NCBI RefSeq assembly: GCF_019207085.1
Contig: NZ_JAATOM010000006.1
Location: 248,001 to 312,000 of the forward strand
DNA: 64,000 nt
Origin: Variovorax sp. dw_308
Lineage (GTDB): Bacteria > Pseudomonadota > Gammaproteobacteria > Burkholderiales > Burkholderiaceae_C
Direction of reading: 5' to 3'
The notes beneath the pieces are model-generated. The model was not told where the DNA came from, made no database searches, and was given only the letters and a program-made list of their open reading frames with translations. This document shows, piece by piece, positions 1 through 7,348 of the stretch (position 1 is the first letter of the stretch; the number at the start of each line of letters is the position of its first letter). The position numbers and the translations under genes are program-made.

Positions 1-656
1 TGGTCGGCCAGGCTGTTGGTGGCTTCGGCTTCCTTCACGGGCATCGACCAGTCGCCGGTGAAGATCACGTTGCAGGTGATGGCCGGGTTGACCGAGCGTG
101 CACCGAGCGTGAAGGCGTTGATGTTGCGCAGCACCTGCGGGATCGGCTTGGCTGCGATGAAGGCGATCTTCTTGCTCTTCGTCATGTGGCCGGCGATCAC
201 GCCGTTGAGGTACTGGCACTCGTCGATGTAGCCGAAGTAGCTGCCGACGTTCTTCGGATGCTTGCCTTCGGTCCACATGCCGCCGCAATGCGAGAAGCGC
301 ACGTCGGGGTTCTTCGGCGCGAGCGCGAGGATGTGCGGGTCGAAGTAGCCGAAGGAGGTGGGGAACAGCACCTTGGCGCCGTCCTGCGAAATCATGCCGG
401 TCATGGTCTTCTGCACGGCGGCGGTCTCGGGCACGTTCTCTTCCTCGACCACTTTCAGGCCGGGCATCTTCTTCACCTCCGCAGCCGCCTGCGCCTGGGC
501 CTGGTTGTAGCCGTAGTCGTCACGCGGGCCGACGTAGATCACGCCGATGGTCAGCGGCTTCTGCGCGCCCGCCAGTGAGCTCAGGCCGCCGAGCGTGCCG
601 GCGGCGCCGAGTGCGGCGAGGGTCTTGATCGATTCGCGACGGTTCAGTTGGGACAT
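1..656 (-). CDS. BMP/PnrA-type ABC substrate-binding protein (3' part cut by window edge)
   Basis: Reading from the ATG at 656, the protein starts MSQLNRRESIKTLAALGAAG, a twin-arginine-like RRES leader with a short hydrophobic stretch ending in an AGA/Q cleavage region. The mature part reads GVIYVGPRDDYGYNQAQ and later FPTSFGYFDPHILALAPKNP, typical of the BMP (basic membrane protein / PnrA) family of periplasmic binding proteins. These feed ABC importers for nucleosides and related purine- or urea-like nitrogen compounds. About 218 codons are visible of an expected ~360, so the C-terminus lies left of the window. It sits 80 bp downstream of the AtzE-type amidase in the same direction, with an operator-like palindrome in the gap, which fits uptake of the amide substrate. 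The substrate itself cannot be read from sequence. Confidence 0.85.
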   Translation of the reverse strand, partial: MSQLNRRESIKTLAALGAAGTLGGLSSLAGAQKPLTIGVIYVGPRDDYGYNQAQAQAAAEVKKMPGLKVVEEENVPETAAVQKTMTGMISQDGAKVLFPTSFGYFDPHILALAPKNPDVRFSHCGGMWTEGKHPKNVGSYFGYIDECQYLNGVIAGHMTKSKKIAFIAAKPIPQVLRNINAFTLGARSVNPAITCNVIFTGDWSMPVKEAEATNSLAD

Positions 657-689
657 GTTGGGCTCCAGTAAGTGAAGGAGGTATCCGTT

Positions 690-701
690 CTTGGATACAA
701 G
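690..701. promoter_or_regulatory. CTTG-N4-CAAG palindrome, candidate operator of the BMP gene
   Basis: The 12-mer CTTGGATACAAG lies 34 bp upstream of the BMP start codon, in the gap after the amidase gene. It is an inverted repeat (CTTG/CAAG) and closely matches CTTGTGTACAAG upstream of the allophanate hydrolase gene at 7161-7172. The shape and core resemble operators of FadR-subfamily GntR regulators, but no such regulator is in the window. Confidence 0.45.
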
Positions 702-736
702 ACGGTGTGCATAAACCGTACCAACCGGGGTTTGGA

Positions 737-2200
737 CTACACCAGCGCGGCGACGGGCGCATGCACGACACCCGCTGCCTCCAATGAAGCGGCCACGCGC
801 AGCACGTGGTCCTCGCGCCAGGGTGCACCGATCACCTGCACGCCGATCGGCAGGTGCGCATGTGCGCCCCACACCGGAACGGCGCAGACCGGCAGGCCGA
901 TGCACGAAATTGGTTGCGTCAGGAGCCCCATGTTGGGCCGCAGCGGCAGGCGCTGCCCATGCAGCTCGAACCACTCGGCGCCGATCGGCGTGGCGGCGCA
1001 GGGCGTCGCCGCGGCGAGCAGGATGTCGAAACGCTCGAACACGCGGGCCACGGCTTCGGCATAGGCGCGGCGCACGCGTTGCGCACGCGCGACCCAGGCG
1101 GCGGGCAGCAGCGCGCCGGCGAGGAAGCGGTCGCGCGAGAGCGGCTCGAAGTCCTGCGGACGCGTGCGCAGGTCGTGCAGGTGCAGCGCGGCGCCTTCGG
1201 AGTTGGTGATGAGGAAGGCAGCGGCGCGTCCGGCCTCGACCAGCGGCAGCTCGACCGCGCGGGTGGCGCCGAGGGCCTCGGCCACGCGGTCGACGGCCAG
1301 CAAGGCCTCGGGCTGCACATGCTCGCGGAAGTAGCCGGTGAGCACGCCGATGCGCAAGCCGCTCGTGCCGAGCGACAGCGAGGGCGTCACGGGTTCGATG
1401 GCGCGCTGCGCGCAGCCGGGATCATGCGGTCCCGTGTCTTCCGGGCCTTGCATCGCGTCATAGCAAAGCGCGAGGTCACGCGCCGATCGCGCGAAGGGGC
1501 CGAGATGGTCCAGGCTCGACACGAAGGGATAGCTGCCGGTGCGAGGCAGTCTTCCGAAGGTCGGCTTGAGCCCGAACACGCCGCACAGCGAGGACGGCAC
1601 GCGGATCGAGCCATTGGTGTCGGAGCCAAGCGTGATCGGCACCTGCCCCGCTGCCACCGCCGCGCCGGAGCCGCCCGAGGAGCCGCCCGCGATGCGCGTC
1701 AGGTCGTGCGGGTTGTGGGCCGGGCCGACGTGGCTGTTCTCCGTCGTGAAGCCGTAGGCGTACTCGTCCATGTTGAGTGCGCCGACCAGCACCGCGCCCG
1801 CGGCTTCGAGCCGGTGCACAAGAAGTCCATCGCGCACCGCCGGGGCCGCGCCGCGCTCGATCTTGGAGCCGGCCAGGGTCGGCAGGCCGGCCACGTCGAA
1901 CAGGTTCTTGACGGCGAACGGCACGCCGAGCAACGGCAGCGCGCGCGTTCGATCGCCGGAAGACGAAGCGAGCGACGCATCGGCCTGCGCCGCACGCCGC
2001 AGCGCCCGCTCTCGCACCACGTCGGTGAAGGCGTTGACGCGCTTGTCGGTAGCGGCTATCCGGTCGAGGCTCGCTTGCACCAGCGCGGTAGCGGTGGTCG
2101 CGCCACTGCGCACCGCGTCTGCCATGGAGGCAGCGTCCTGGGCCAGCAAAGTGTCAGCCAGCGTGCCCGGTGGGCGTGTGCGATCCGGCACTGCGCTCAT
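737..2200 (-). CDS. atzE: AtzE-family amidase (amidase signature hydrolase)
   Basis: A 487-residue amidase-signature enzyme. The Lys-cisSer-Ser triad is clear: K98 in FAVKNLF, S174 in the AGGSSGGSG stretch and nucleophile S198 in GSDTNGSIR, with the usual 24-residue spacing between the serines. Overall it matches the AtzE family, whose best-studied member hydrolyses 1-carboxybiuret in cyanurate breakdown. The start overlaps the stop of the small AtzG-like gene by ATGA, and AtzE needs AtzG as a partner subunit, so the pair should form one complex. The allophanate hydrolase upstream would complete ammonia release. No AtzD (cyanuric acid hydrolase) or AtzH is in the window, so the true substrate may be another N-carboxy or urea-like amide. 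Cytoplasmic. Confidence 0.88.
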   Translation of the reverse strand: MSAVPDRTRPPGTLADTLLAQDAASMADAVRSGATTATALVQASLDRIAATDKRVNAFTDVVRERALRRAAQADASLASSSGDRTRALPLLGVPFAVKNLFDVAGLPTLAGSKIERGAAPAVRDGLLVHRLEAAGAVLVGALNMDEYAYGFTTENSHVGPAHNPHDLTRIAGGSSGGSGAAVAAGQVPITLGSDTNGSIRVPSSLCGVFGLKPTFGRLPRTGSYPFVSSLDHLGPFARSARDLALCYDAMQGPEDTGPHDPGCAQRAIEPVTPSLSLGTSGLRIGVLTGYFREHVQPEALLAVDRVAEALGATRAVELPLVEAGRAAAFLITNSEGAALHLHDLRTRPQDFEPLSRDRFLAGALLPAAWVARAQRVRRAYAEAVARVFERFDILLAAATPCAATPIGAEWFELHGQRLPLRPNMGLLTQPISCIGLPVCAVPVWGAHAHLPIGVQVIGAPWREDHVLRVAASLEAAGVVHAPVAALV

Positions 2201-2403
2201 TGCTCCGGCTCCTGCGCTTCGACCGGCACAAAGGTCGTCGCCGCCTCGTGATGCGGCTGCAGCGGCACCGCGTCGACGATGTCCGCGAACTCCGACGCGA
2301 GCGTGAAGTAACGCAGCACGCCGGGTCGATGGTCGTTGCGCAACCGCAGGCCGAGCGCGGCGGCGGCGGCGTCGACGTACGCTGAGACTTGTGCAGGGGT
2401 CAT
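2197..2403 (-). CDS. atzG: AtzG-like small subunit (DUF4089)
   Basis: A 68-residue protein beginning MTPAQVSAYVDAAAAALGL and followed by a PGVLRYFTLASEFADIV segment, as in DUF4089/AtzG proteins. In the characterised cyanurate pathway AtzG is a small helical partner that stabilises and completes AtzE. Its stop overlaps the amidase start by 4 bp, which supports translational coupling. A GGAG-like ribosome site lies about 12 nt upstream of the ATG. The composite hairpin repeat begins only 17 nt upstream of the start, so the repeat forms the immediate leader of this gene pair. Confidence 0.82.
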   Translation of the reverse strand: MTPAQVSAYVDAAAAALGLRLRNDHRPGVLRYFTLASEFADIVDAVPLQPHHEAATTFVPVEAQEPEQ

Positions 2404-2420
2404 GTCAGTTGCTCCGGGGC

Positions 2421-2656
2421 GTGGGCCGAGGACATCGGGTATCCCCTTCCGCGAATGTCCTCCGGCCTTCGGCCTCCCCCTTTATTTCGCTGCAGGGGAC
2501 ACCCGCTGCCCACGGCCCCGGACACGCCGCGTCGTGCCGGCCGATCGACCACTGCGCGTCAGGATCACGTCGATGGTGTGCTCTGCGCAGCGAAATAAAG
2601 GGGGAGGCCGAAGGCCGGAGGACATTCGCGGAGCAGAGTACGCCGTCGACGTGATC
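2421..2656. repeat. Composite double-hairpin intergenic repeat, copy 1
   Basis: A 236-bp element between the ABC ATPase gene and atzG. It holds a perfect 45-bp inverted repeat (2449-2493 and 2587-2631; core GCGAAATAAAGGGGGAGGCC) separated by 93 bp. Each arm is also the centre of its own hairpin: the left is bracketed by GGGTATCCCC/GGGGACACCC and GTGGGC/GCCCAC, the right by GATCACGTCGA/TCGACGTGATC. A second copy in the same orientation lies at 54902-55144. There is no transposase, so it is a non-autonomous or structural repeat. Short ORFs across it exist in both strands but are artefacts of the hairpins. It could act as a terminator or mRNA-stabilising stem. Confidence 0.85.
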
Positions 2657-2670
2657 CCGCCCACCGCCCA

Positions 2671-2700
2671 TGGACCGCAGGCGCATTCGGAGGTGGGCTT
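2671..2700. repeat. Short GC-rich repeat (GCAGGCGCATTCGG-type), copy 1
   Basis: The sequence GCAGGCGCATTCGGAGGTGG recurs with few changes at 12843-12876 and, on the opposite strand, at 47040-47066. Here it lies just after the composite repeat and before the ABC ATPase stop codon. Together with the upstream CCCGCCCACC it can fold into a stem with GGTGGG, so it may end transcription of the importer operon. Confidence 0.6.
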
Positions 2701-2715
2701 GATCCAAGGAAGGAT

Positions 2716-3549
2716 TCACCGCCGTACCTCGCGTTGAAAGATGTCGAGACTGAGCTTCTTCATCGCCACGAAGCTTTGCGAACTCAGCGTGTCGAGCGTC
2801 CGCGGGCGCGCATCGCCGTAGCGCAGGATCTCGGCCACCCTGGTCGGCCGCTTGGTCAGCAGCAGCACCTGGTCGGCCAGGTACACCGCCTCCTCCAGGT
2901 CATGCGACACCAGCAGCATCGTGGTGCCGGTCTGGATGAAGACTTCCTGCAGCTTCTCGCGGATGAACAGCGTCATCTCGAAGTCGAGCGCGGAGAAGGG
3001 TTCGTCGAGGAACAGCACCTCCGGGTTCGGCGCGAGCGCCCGCATGATCGACGCGGTCTGCTGCTGCCCGCCGGAGAGTTCGTACGGATAGCGGTTCAGG
3101 TCGAACTTCACGTCGAAGGACGCGACCAGCTCCGCCATGCGGCGATCCACCTCGGCCTTGCTGCGGCCTTCCAGCTTCAGCGGATAGGCGATGTTGTCGA
3201 TGGTGCGCATCCACGGGAACATCGCCTCGCGGTAGTTCTGGAACACGTAGCCGATCTTGGTGTCCTTCAGCGACTTGCCGTCGAACAGGATCTCGCCCGC
3301 ATCGATCGGGACCAGCCCCGCGATCATGTTGATCAAGGTGCTCTTGCCGCAGCCGTTGGGACCGAACACCGAGACGATGGCGTTCTTGGGGATGTCGAGG
3401 TCGAAGTTCTCGTAGAGCGGCCAGCCCGCGAAGTATTTGGTCAAGCCGCGGATCGTGATGTGCGTGCCCGAGGGACCGGGAACGAACGGCGGCCGAGGCA
3501 CATCGGCATAGACCGGGCCGTTGAGGACCACTTCGGAAGTTGCTCTCAT
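2716..3549 (-). CDS. ABC transporter ATP-binding protein, nitrate/sulfonate/taurine type
   Basis: A 277-residue ATPase. Walker A GPNGCGKST is at about 63-71, the Q-loop region reads YVFQNYREAMFPW, the signature is LSGGQQQ near 157 (third position Q instead of the common R) and Walker B is LFLDEPFSALD. These match the SsuB/TauB/NrtD class that powers uptake of small organic anions or amides. I start it at the ATG at 3549, overlapping the permease stop by ATGA; the N-terminal ~30 residues before ITIRGLTKYF are unconserved. It is the last gene of the atzF-SBP-permease-ATPase run, and an urea- or amide-like substrate is inferred only from the neighbouring amidohydrolases. Confidence 0.9.
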   Translation of the reverse strand: MRATSEVVLNGPVYADVPRPPFVPGPSGTHITIRGLTKYFAGWPLYENFDLDIPKNAIVSVFGPNGCGKSTLINMIAGLVPIDAGEILFDGKSLKDTKIGYVFQNYREAMFPWMRTIDNIAYPLKLEGRSKAEVDRRMAELVASFDVKFDLNRYPYELSGGQQQTASIMRALAPNPEVLFLDEPFSALDFEMTLFIREKLQEVFIQTGTTMLLVSHDLEEAVYLADQVLLLTKRPTRVAEILRYGDARPRTLDTLSSQSFVAMKKLSLDIFQREVRR

Positions 3550-4379
3550 CTTCCACTCCAGTGCACGATGCGGCGCTCGGCGACGAGAAACAGGATGTTG
3601 AGTGCGTACCCCAGCGCACCGGCCGCCAGGATCGCCGCATACATGCTCTTCACGTTGAGCACCTGTTGCGCATCGATGATGCGATGGCCGAGGCCGGCAT
3701 CGGAGCCGATGAACATCTCGGCCACGATCACGATCACCAGCGCCATCGACACCGCGGAACGCAGGCCCACGAAGGATGGCTGCAGGCTCTCCCAGATCAG
3801 CACGTCCTTGAACACCTGCCAGCGCGAGGCGCCCATCACCTTCGCCGCCATCACGCGCTGCTTGCGCGCATTGATCACGCCATAGGCACTGTTGAACACC
3901 ACGATGAGGAAGGCGCCGAAGGCCGCGATCGCGATCTTGTTGATGTCCGACACGCCGAAGATCAACAGGAACAGCGGGATCAGGGCCGACGACGGCGTGG
4001 AGCGGAAGAAGTCGATCAGGAACTCGACGCTGCGGTAGAGCCGCTCGTTGCTGCCGAGCAGCACGCCGAGCGGCACGCCGATCACGGCAGCGATCAGGAA
4101 CGCCTGCACCGTGCGCCACACCGTCACCGCGAAGTCGGTGAGCAGCGGCCCGCCAGCGAGGCCGGTGATGAGCGTCGACACCGTGTCGGCCGGCGCCGGC
4201 AGCAGGATCGGCTTGATGAAGCCCAGCCGTACCACCAAGTCCCAGAGGATGAACAGCACGATGGGGCCGATGGCGGGAATCCAGCGCTCCCATTGCGGCT
4301 TCTTCGGCACGGCGCTGGTGGCACCGGTGGCAGCGGGCGGCGCCCAAGGCGAGGCGGCGGTGGCGGCGGGCTCGGCCAT
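3546..4379 (-). CDS. ABC transporter permease, nitrate/sulfonate/taurine type
   Basis: A 277-residue inner-membrane protein of the binding-protein-dependent permease family. After a proline/alanine-rich N-terminus come about six hydrophobic segments. The EAA loop that docks on the ATPase is seen as VMGASRWQVFKDVLIW near residue 190. The ATG at 4379 gives a normal family length, and upstream in-frame codons fall inside the preceding binding-protein gene. It overlaps the ATPase start by 4 bp and follows the binding-protein gene by 2 bp, so the three genes form one importer. Expected to work as a homodimer with the ATPase at 2716-3549. Confidence 0.9.
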   Translation of the reverse strand: MAEPAATAASPWAPPAATGATSAVPKKPQWERWIPAIGPIVLFILWDLVVRLGFIKPILLPAPADTVSTLITGLAGGPLLTDFAVTVWRTVQAFLIAAVIGVPLGVLLGSNERLYRSVEFLIDFFRSTPSSALIPLFLLIFGVSDINKIAIAAFGAFLIVVFNSAYGVINARKQRVMAAKVMGASRWQVFKDVLIWESLQPSFVGLRSAVSMALVIVIVAEMFIGSDAGLGHRIIDAQQVLNVKSMYAAILAAGALGYALNILFLVAERRIVHWSGR

Positions 4380-4381
4380 GG

Positions 4382-5377
4382 CTATGCCTTGTAGAGCAAC
4401 GGATCGACAGCGACCTTCTTCTCGAAGATGCCCTTGTCCGTGAACAGGTCGTAGAACTTCTGGAAGTAGGCCACGTCGCTCGGCTTGAACTCGTGGTGCA
4501 GCATGTACGAGGCCAGCGGCACTTCGGCGGTGAGCGGGCCTTCGATGGCGGTGTAGCCCTTCATGTACTGCCGCGCCTCGTCGGGCTTGGTGCGCACCAG
4601 CTCGACGCCGCGCGCATAGGCGGCGATGTACTTCTTCGCCGCGTCGGGGTTCTTCTTGATGAACTCGCTCGTGAGGCTGGCGGCGCCGCCATGCCAAGGG
4701 GCCATCGGGTCGCCGAGGATGTACTTCGCGACCACGCCCGCCTCGATGACGCGCGTGGTGCCGTTCATGCGGCCGATGGTGCCGGTCGGTTCCAGCGTGT
4801 AGCAGGCATCGACCTGGCCCGCGACCAGCGCGGCCACGTGCTGGCCGATCGGCAGTTCGCTCACCACCGCGCCCTTGGCGCCGGCGCGCTCCAGCATGGT
4901 CTTGGCCAGCGTGACGTTCTGGATGCCGGGGCCGGAGGCGACCTTCTTGCCGGCGAGGTCGGCCGTCGCCTTGACCGAGCTGTCCTTGGCGACGATGAAT
5001 TCGTCGAGCACGAACTTGGCGTTGCTCGGGTTGGTGCAGAAGATCTTGAACAGCCCCGGCTGCGCGATCTCGCCGATCGCGAGGTTGGCCGAGCCGGTGC
5101 CGTTGGAACTGCCGTCGCCGCGGCCCGAGAGCATCGCTTCCATGACCTGCTGCGCGCCGGCGAACTTCAGCGGCTCGACGTCGACGCCGGCCTCCTTGAA
5201 GTAGCCGCGCTCGATGGCCGCGAAGAAGGGCAGGCCCGCGGCCACGGGCCAGTAGCCGATGCGGATCTTCGTCGCGGCCTGCGCGCGCACGATCGCGGGC
5301 GCGGCGAGCACGCCGAGTCCGGCGGCGCCGGCCTGCAGCAGCTTGCGTCGCGAGGTGGAAGGAGAGGGGTTGCGCAT
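4382..5377 (-). CDS. ABC transporter substrate-binding protein (SsuA/NMT1-like)
   Basis: A 331-residue periplasmic binding protein of the NMT1/SsuA/TauA class. It starts MRNPSPSTSRRKLLQAGAAG, a twin-arginine-like signal with cleavage near IVRAQA. The first strand KIRIGYWPVAAGLPFFAAIE and the segment ADLAGKKVASGPGIQN are characteristic. The start at 5377 is preceded by an AGGAG ribosome site about 8 nt away; an alternative five codons upstream (5392) would overlap that site. The context (allophanate hydrolase 43 bp upstream in the operon, permease and ATPase downstream) points to a urea-, amide- or carbamoyl-type nitrogen source rather than a sulfonate, but the fold alone does not decide this. 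Confidence 0.9.
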   Translation of the reverse strand: MRNPSPSTSRRKLLQAGAAGLGVLAAPAIVRAQAATKIRIGYWPVAAGLPFFAAIERGYFKEAGVDVEPLKFAGAQQVMEAMLSGRGDGSSNGTGSANLAIGEIAQPGLFKIFCTNPSNAKFVLDEFIVAKDSSVKATADLAGKKVASGPGIQNVTLAKTMLERAGAKGAVVSELPIGQHVAALVAGQVDACYTLEPTGTIGRMNGTTRVIEAGVVAKYILGDPMAPWHGGAASLTSEFIKKNPDAAKKYIAAYARGVELVRTKPDEARQYMKGYTAIEGPLTAEVPLASYMLHHEFKPSDVAYFQKFYDLFTDKGIFEKKVAVDPLLYKA

Positions 5378-5420
5378 TGAAAGCTCCTGCAAATGGAATG
5401 AACGAGGGACGTTGCGGGCA

Positions 5421-7148
5421 TCACCCCGCAGGGGCTTGTCTCGATGCGATGTACCGGCGCCAGCCGCCGTGATGGGTGATGTCTTCCGCGCCCTCGAGCG
5501 CCAGCGGCTCGCAGACGAAGCCCTGCACGCTGCTGCCGTCGGCCAGCGTCACGGTGCCGATGCCCAGCGGCGCGGGAATGAGCGCGACGAAGCTGCCGTA
5601 GTGGCTGCTTGGCATCTCCCACACTTCCAGCCGGATCGCGGCGCCCGCGCCCGGTGCGACGCGCAGCATGCCGGGCTTGGGCGGAACCGCGCCGGCCAGG
5701 GCGTAGAGGCGGTAGTCGGGCGCGGTCTCGGTCTCGACCAGAAAGCGTGCACCGCGCTCGCGCAGCTGGCCATTGAGCGGCATGCCCGACAAATGGGCGC
5801 CGACAACGGCGACGCGCACCATGTCGGCCCCGAGCGGCAGCGCCACCGGCGGCGGCAGCGCGCGGCCCGTGGCGCCGAGCGTGAGGCCGGTCGCATGGTG
5901 GAAGCGCTGACCCAGCTCGGCCAGTTGCAGGTCGCTGCCGCAGGGCGCGATCAGGGTGATGCCGAAGGGCAGGCCGTCGGGCCGGATCGAGCTGGGCACC
6001 GACAGCGCCGCATGGTCGAGCAGGTTGACGAAGTTGGTGTACGCACCGAGTTCGCGATTGCGCACCACGGGGTCCGCACGCATCTCGTCGATGGTGCAGT
6101 GGCAGGGCGCGGTCGGCAGCAGCAGCACGTCGATGGTGCGCCACATCGGCGCCACGCGCTGCGCGATCTCCCGCAGGCGCAGTTGCGCGTCGAACAGGTC
6201 GGCGGCGCTGTACTGGCGGCCGCTCGCAAGGATGCCGCGCACCGGCTCCATCACTTCGTCCTGGTGCGCGTCGAAGAACTCGCGCACCGCGGCGTAGCGT
6301 TCCGCCACCAGCGCGCTTTCGTAGAGCAGCGAGGCGGCTTCGGCCAGCGGCGCGTAATCGATGGTCACGCGCTGGCCGCCGAACGATTCCAGGCGCTCGA
6401 TGGCCTCGTCGAAGGCCTCGGCCGCGAGCGCGTCGCCGAAGAATTCGAGCGTAGCCGGCACGCCGAAGTTGAAGCGCGCGGGAAAGGGCATGCGCCGCAG
6501 CTGCAGGTTGCGCGAGAAGGCGTCCTGTGCATCGAAGCCCATCGCCGCGTGCAGCACCTTCACCGCCATCGCGACCGTGGGCGCGAAGATCGACACGCAA
6601 TCCACGCTCTGCGCCGCCGGCACCACGCCGTGCGTGCTCAGCAGGCCCTTGCTCGGCTTCAGCCCGACGATGTTGTTGAGGCCCGCCGGCACGCGGCCGG
6701 AGCCGGCGGTGTCGGTGCCGAGCGCGAAGTCGACCTGCCCCGTGGCGACCACGTAGGCCGAGCCCGAACTGGAGCCGCCCGACACATAGCGCGAGTCGAA
6801 GCTGTTGGGCACCGCGCCGTAGGGCGAGCGCGTGCCGTTGAGGCCGCAGGCGAACTGGTCGAGGTTGGTCTTGCCGAGCAGCGCCGCACCGGCATCGAGC
6901 AGGCGGCCCACGACGTGTGCGTGCTGCGCAGCGGTGCGCGCGAAAGCGGGGCACGCGGCCGTCGTCTCGACGCCGGCCACGTCGATGTTGTCCTTGGCGG
7001 CAAAGCGCAATCCCGCCAGCGGCCCGCCGGTGGCCGCACCCTTCATCGGCGCATCGAAGCGCGTGATCCAGGCAGCGGCGGGCGTGGCGTCGGTCGCCTT
7101 CGTCGTCGAATCGGGCTCGGCCAGCGAGACCTTGTCGTGCACCATCAT
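5421..7148 (-). CDS. atzF: Allophanate hydrolase (AtzF type)
   Basis: A 575-residue enzyme that splits allophanate (urea-1-carboxylate) to ammonia and carbon dioxide. The N-terminal amidase-signature domain carries K52 (AAKDNIDVAG), S126 (VSGGSSSGS) and S150 (GTDTAGSGRVPAG), again 24 residues apart. After about residue 440 comes the small C-terminal domain (RVAVVGAHLSGMPLNGQL to THHGGWRRY) present in AtzF and in the hydrolase part of urea amidolyase. I choose the ATG at 7148, behind an AGGA ribosome site; extending to 7310 would read through the promoter and palindrome. It heads the minus-strand nitrogen operon. No biotin-dependent urea carboxylase is visible, so allophanate probably comes from the AtzE/G route. 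Confidence 0.9.
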   Translation of the reverse strand: MMVHDKVSLAEPDSTTKATDATPAAAWITRFDAPMKGAATGGPLAGLRFAAKDNIDVAGVETTAACPAFARTAAQHAHVVGRLLDAGAALLGKTNLDQFACGLNGTRSPYGAVPNSFDSRYVSGGSSSGSAYVVATGQVDFALGTDTAGSGRVPAGLNNIVGLKPSKGLLSTHGVVPAAQSVDCVSIFAPTVAMAVKVLHAAMGFDAQDAFSRNLQLRRMPFPARFNFGVPATLEFFGDALAAEAFDEAIERLESFGGQRVTIDYAPLAEAASLLYESALVAERYAAVREFFDAHQDEVMEPVRGILASGRQYSAADLFDAQLRLREIAQRVAPMWRTIDVLLLPTAPCHCTIDEMRADPVVRNRELGAYTNFVNLLDHAALSVPSSIRPDGLPFGITLIAPCGSDLQLAELGQRFHHATGLTLGATGRALPPPVALPLGADMVRVAVVGAHLSGMPLNGQLRERGARFLVETETAPDYRLYALAGAVPPKPGMLRVAPGAGAAIRLEVWEMPSSHYGSFVALIPAPLGIGTVTLADGSSVQGFVCEPLALEGAEDITHHGGWRRYIASRQAPAG

Positions 7149-7160
7149 CAAGCATCCTGT

Positions 7161-7172
7161 CTTGTGTACAAG
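7161..7172. promoter_or_regulatory. CTTG-N4-CAAG palindrome, candidate operator of the nitrogen operon
   Basis: CTTGTGTACAAG lies 13 bp upstream of the allophanate hydrolase start. It differs by two bases from CTTGGATACAAG at 690-701. Position close to the start codon would suit repression by a GntR/FadR-type regulator released by a pathway intermediate. The regulator gene was not found in the window. Confidence 0.45.
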
Positions 7173-7348
7173 GTGTGATGCAAACGGCGTGCCAGAGCAG
7201 CAATGCAACGCATTCAGGCGTGCGGCTGCTTTTTCCGGGATGATGCGAACCGTCGGTCCCAAGGACGGAGAACGCATGACCCAACGCCGGTGGTGTCTCG
7301 CTGCGCCCAAGCTGGCCCGCGCTGCCAGCGGGTTCCAGTTCCAATGGC

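Noticed and set aside
2405..2737. Several 60-130 codon open frames on both strands over the composite repeat, also at 54859-55438
   Set aside because: They translate the inverted repeat itself in all frames, have no ribosome sites and recur only because the DNA repeats. Treated as non-coding.
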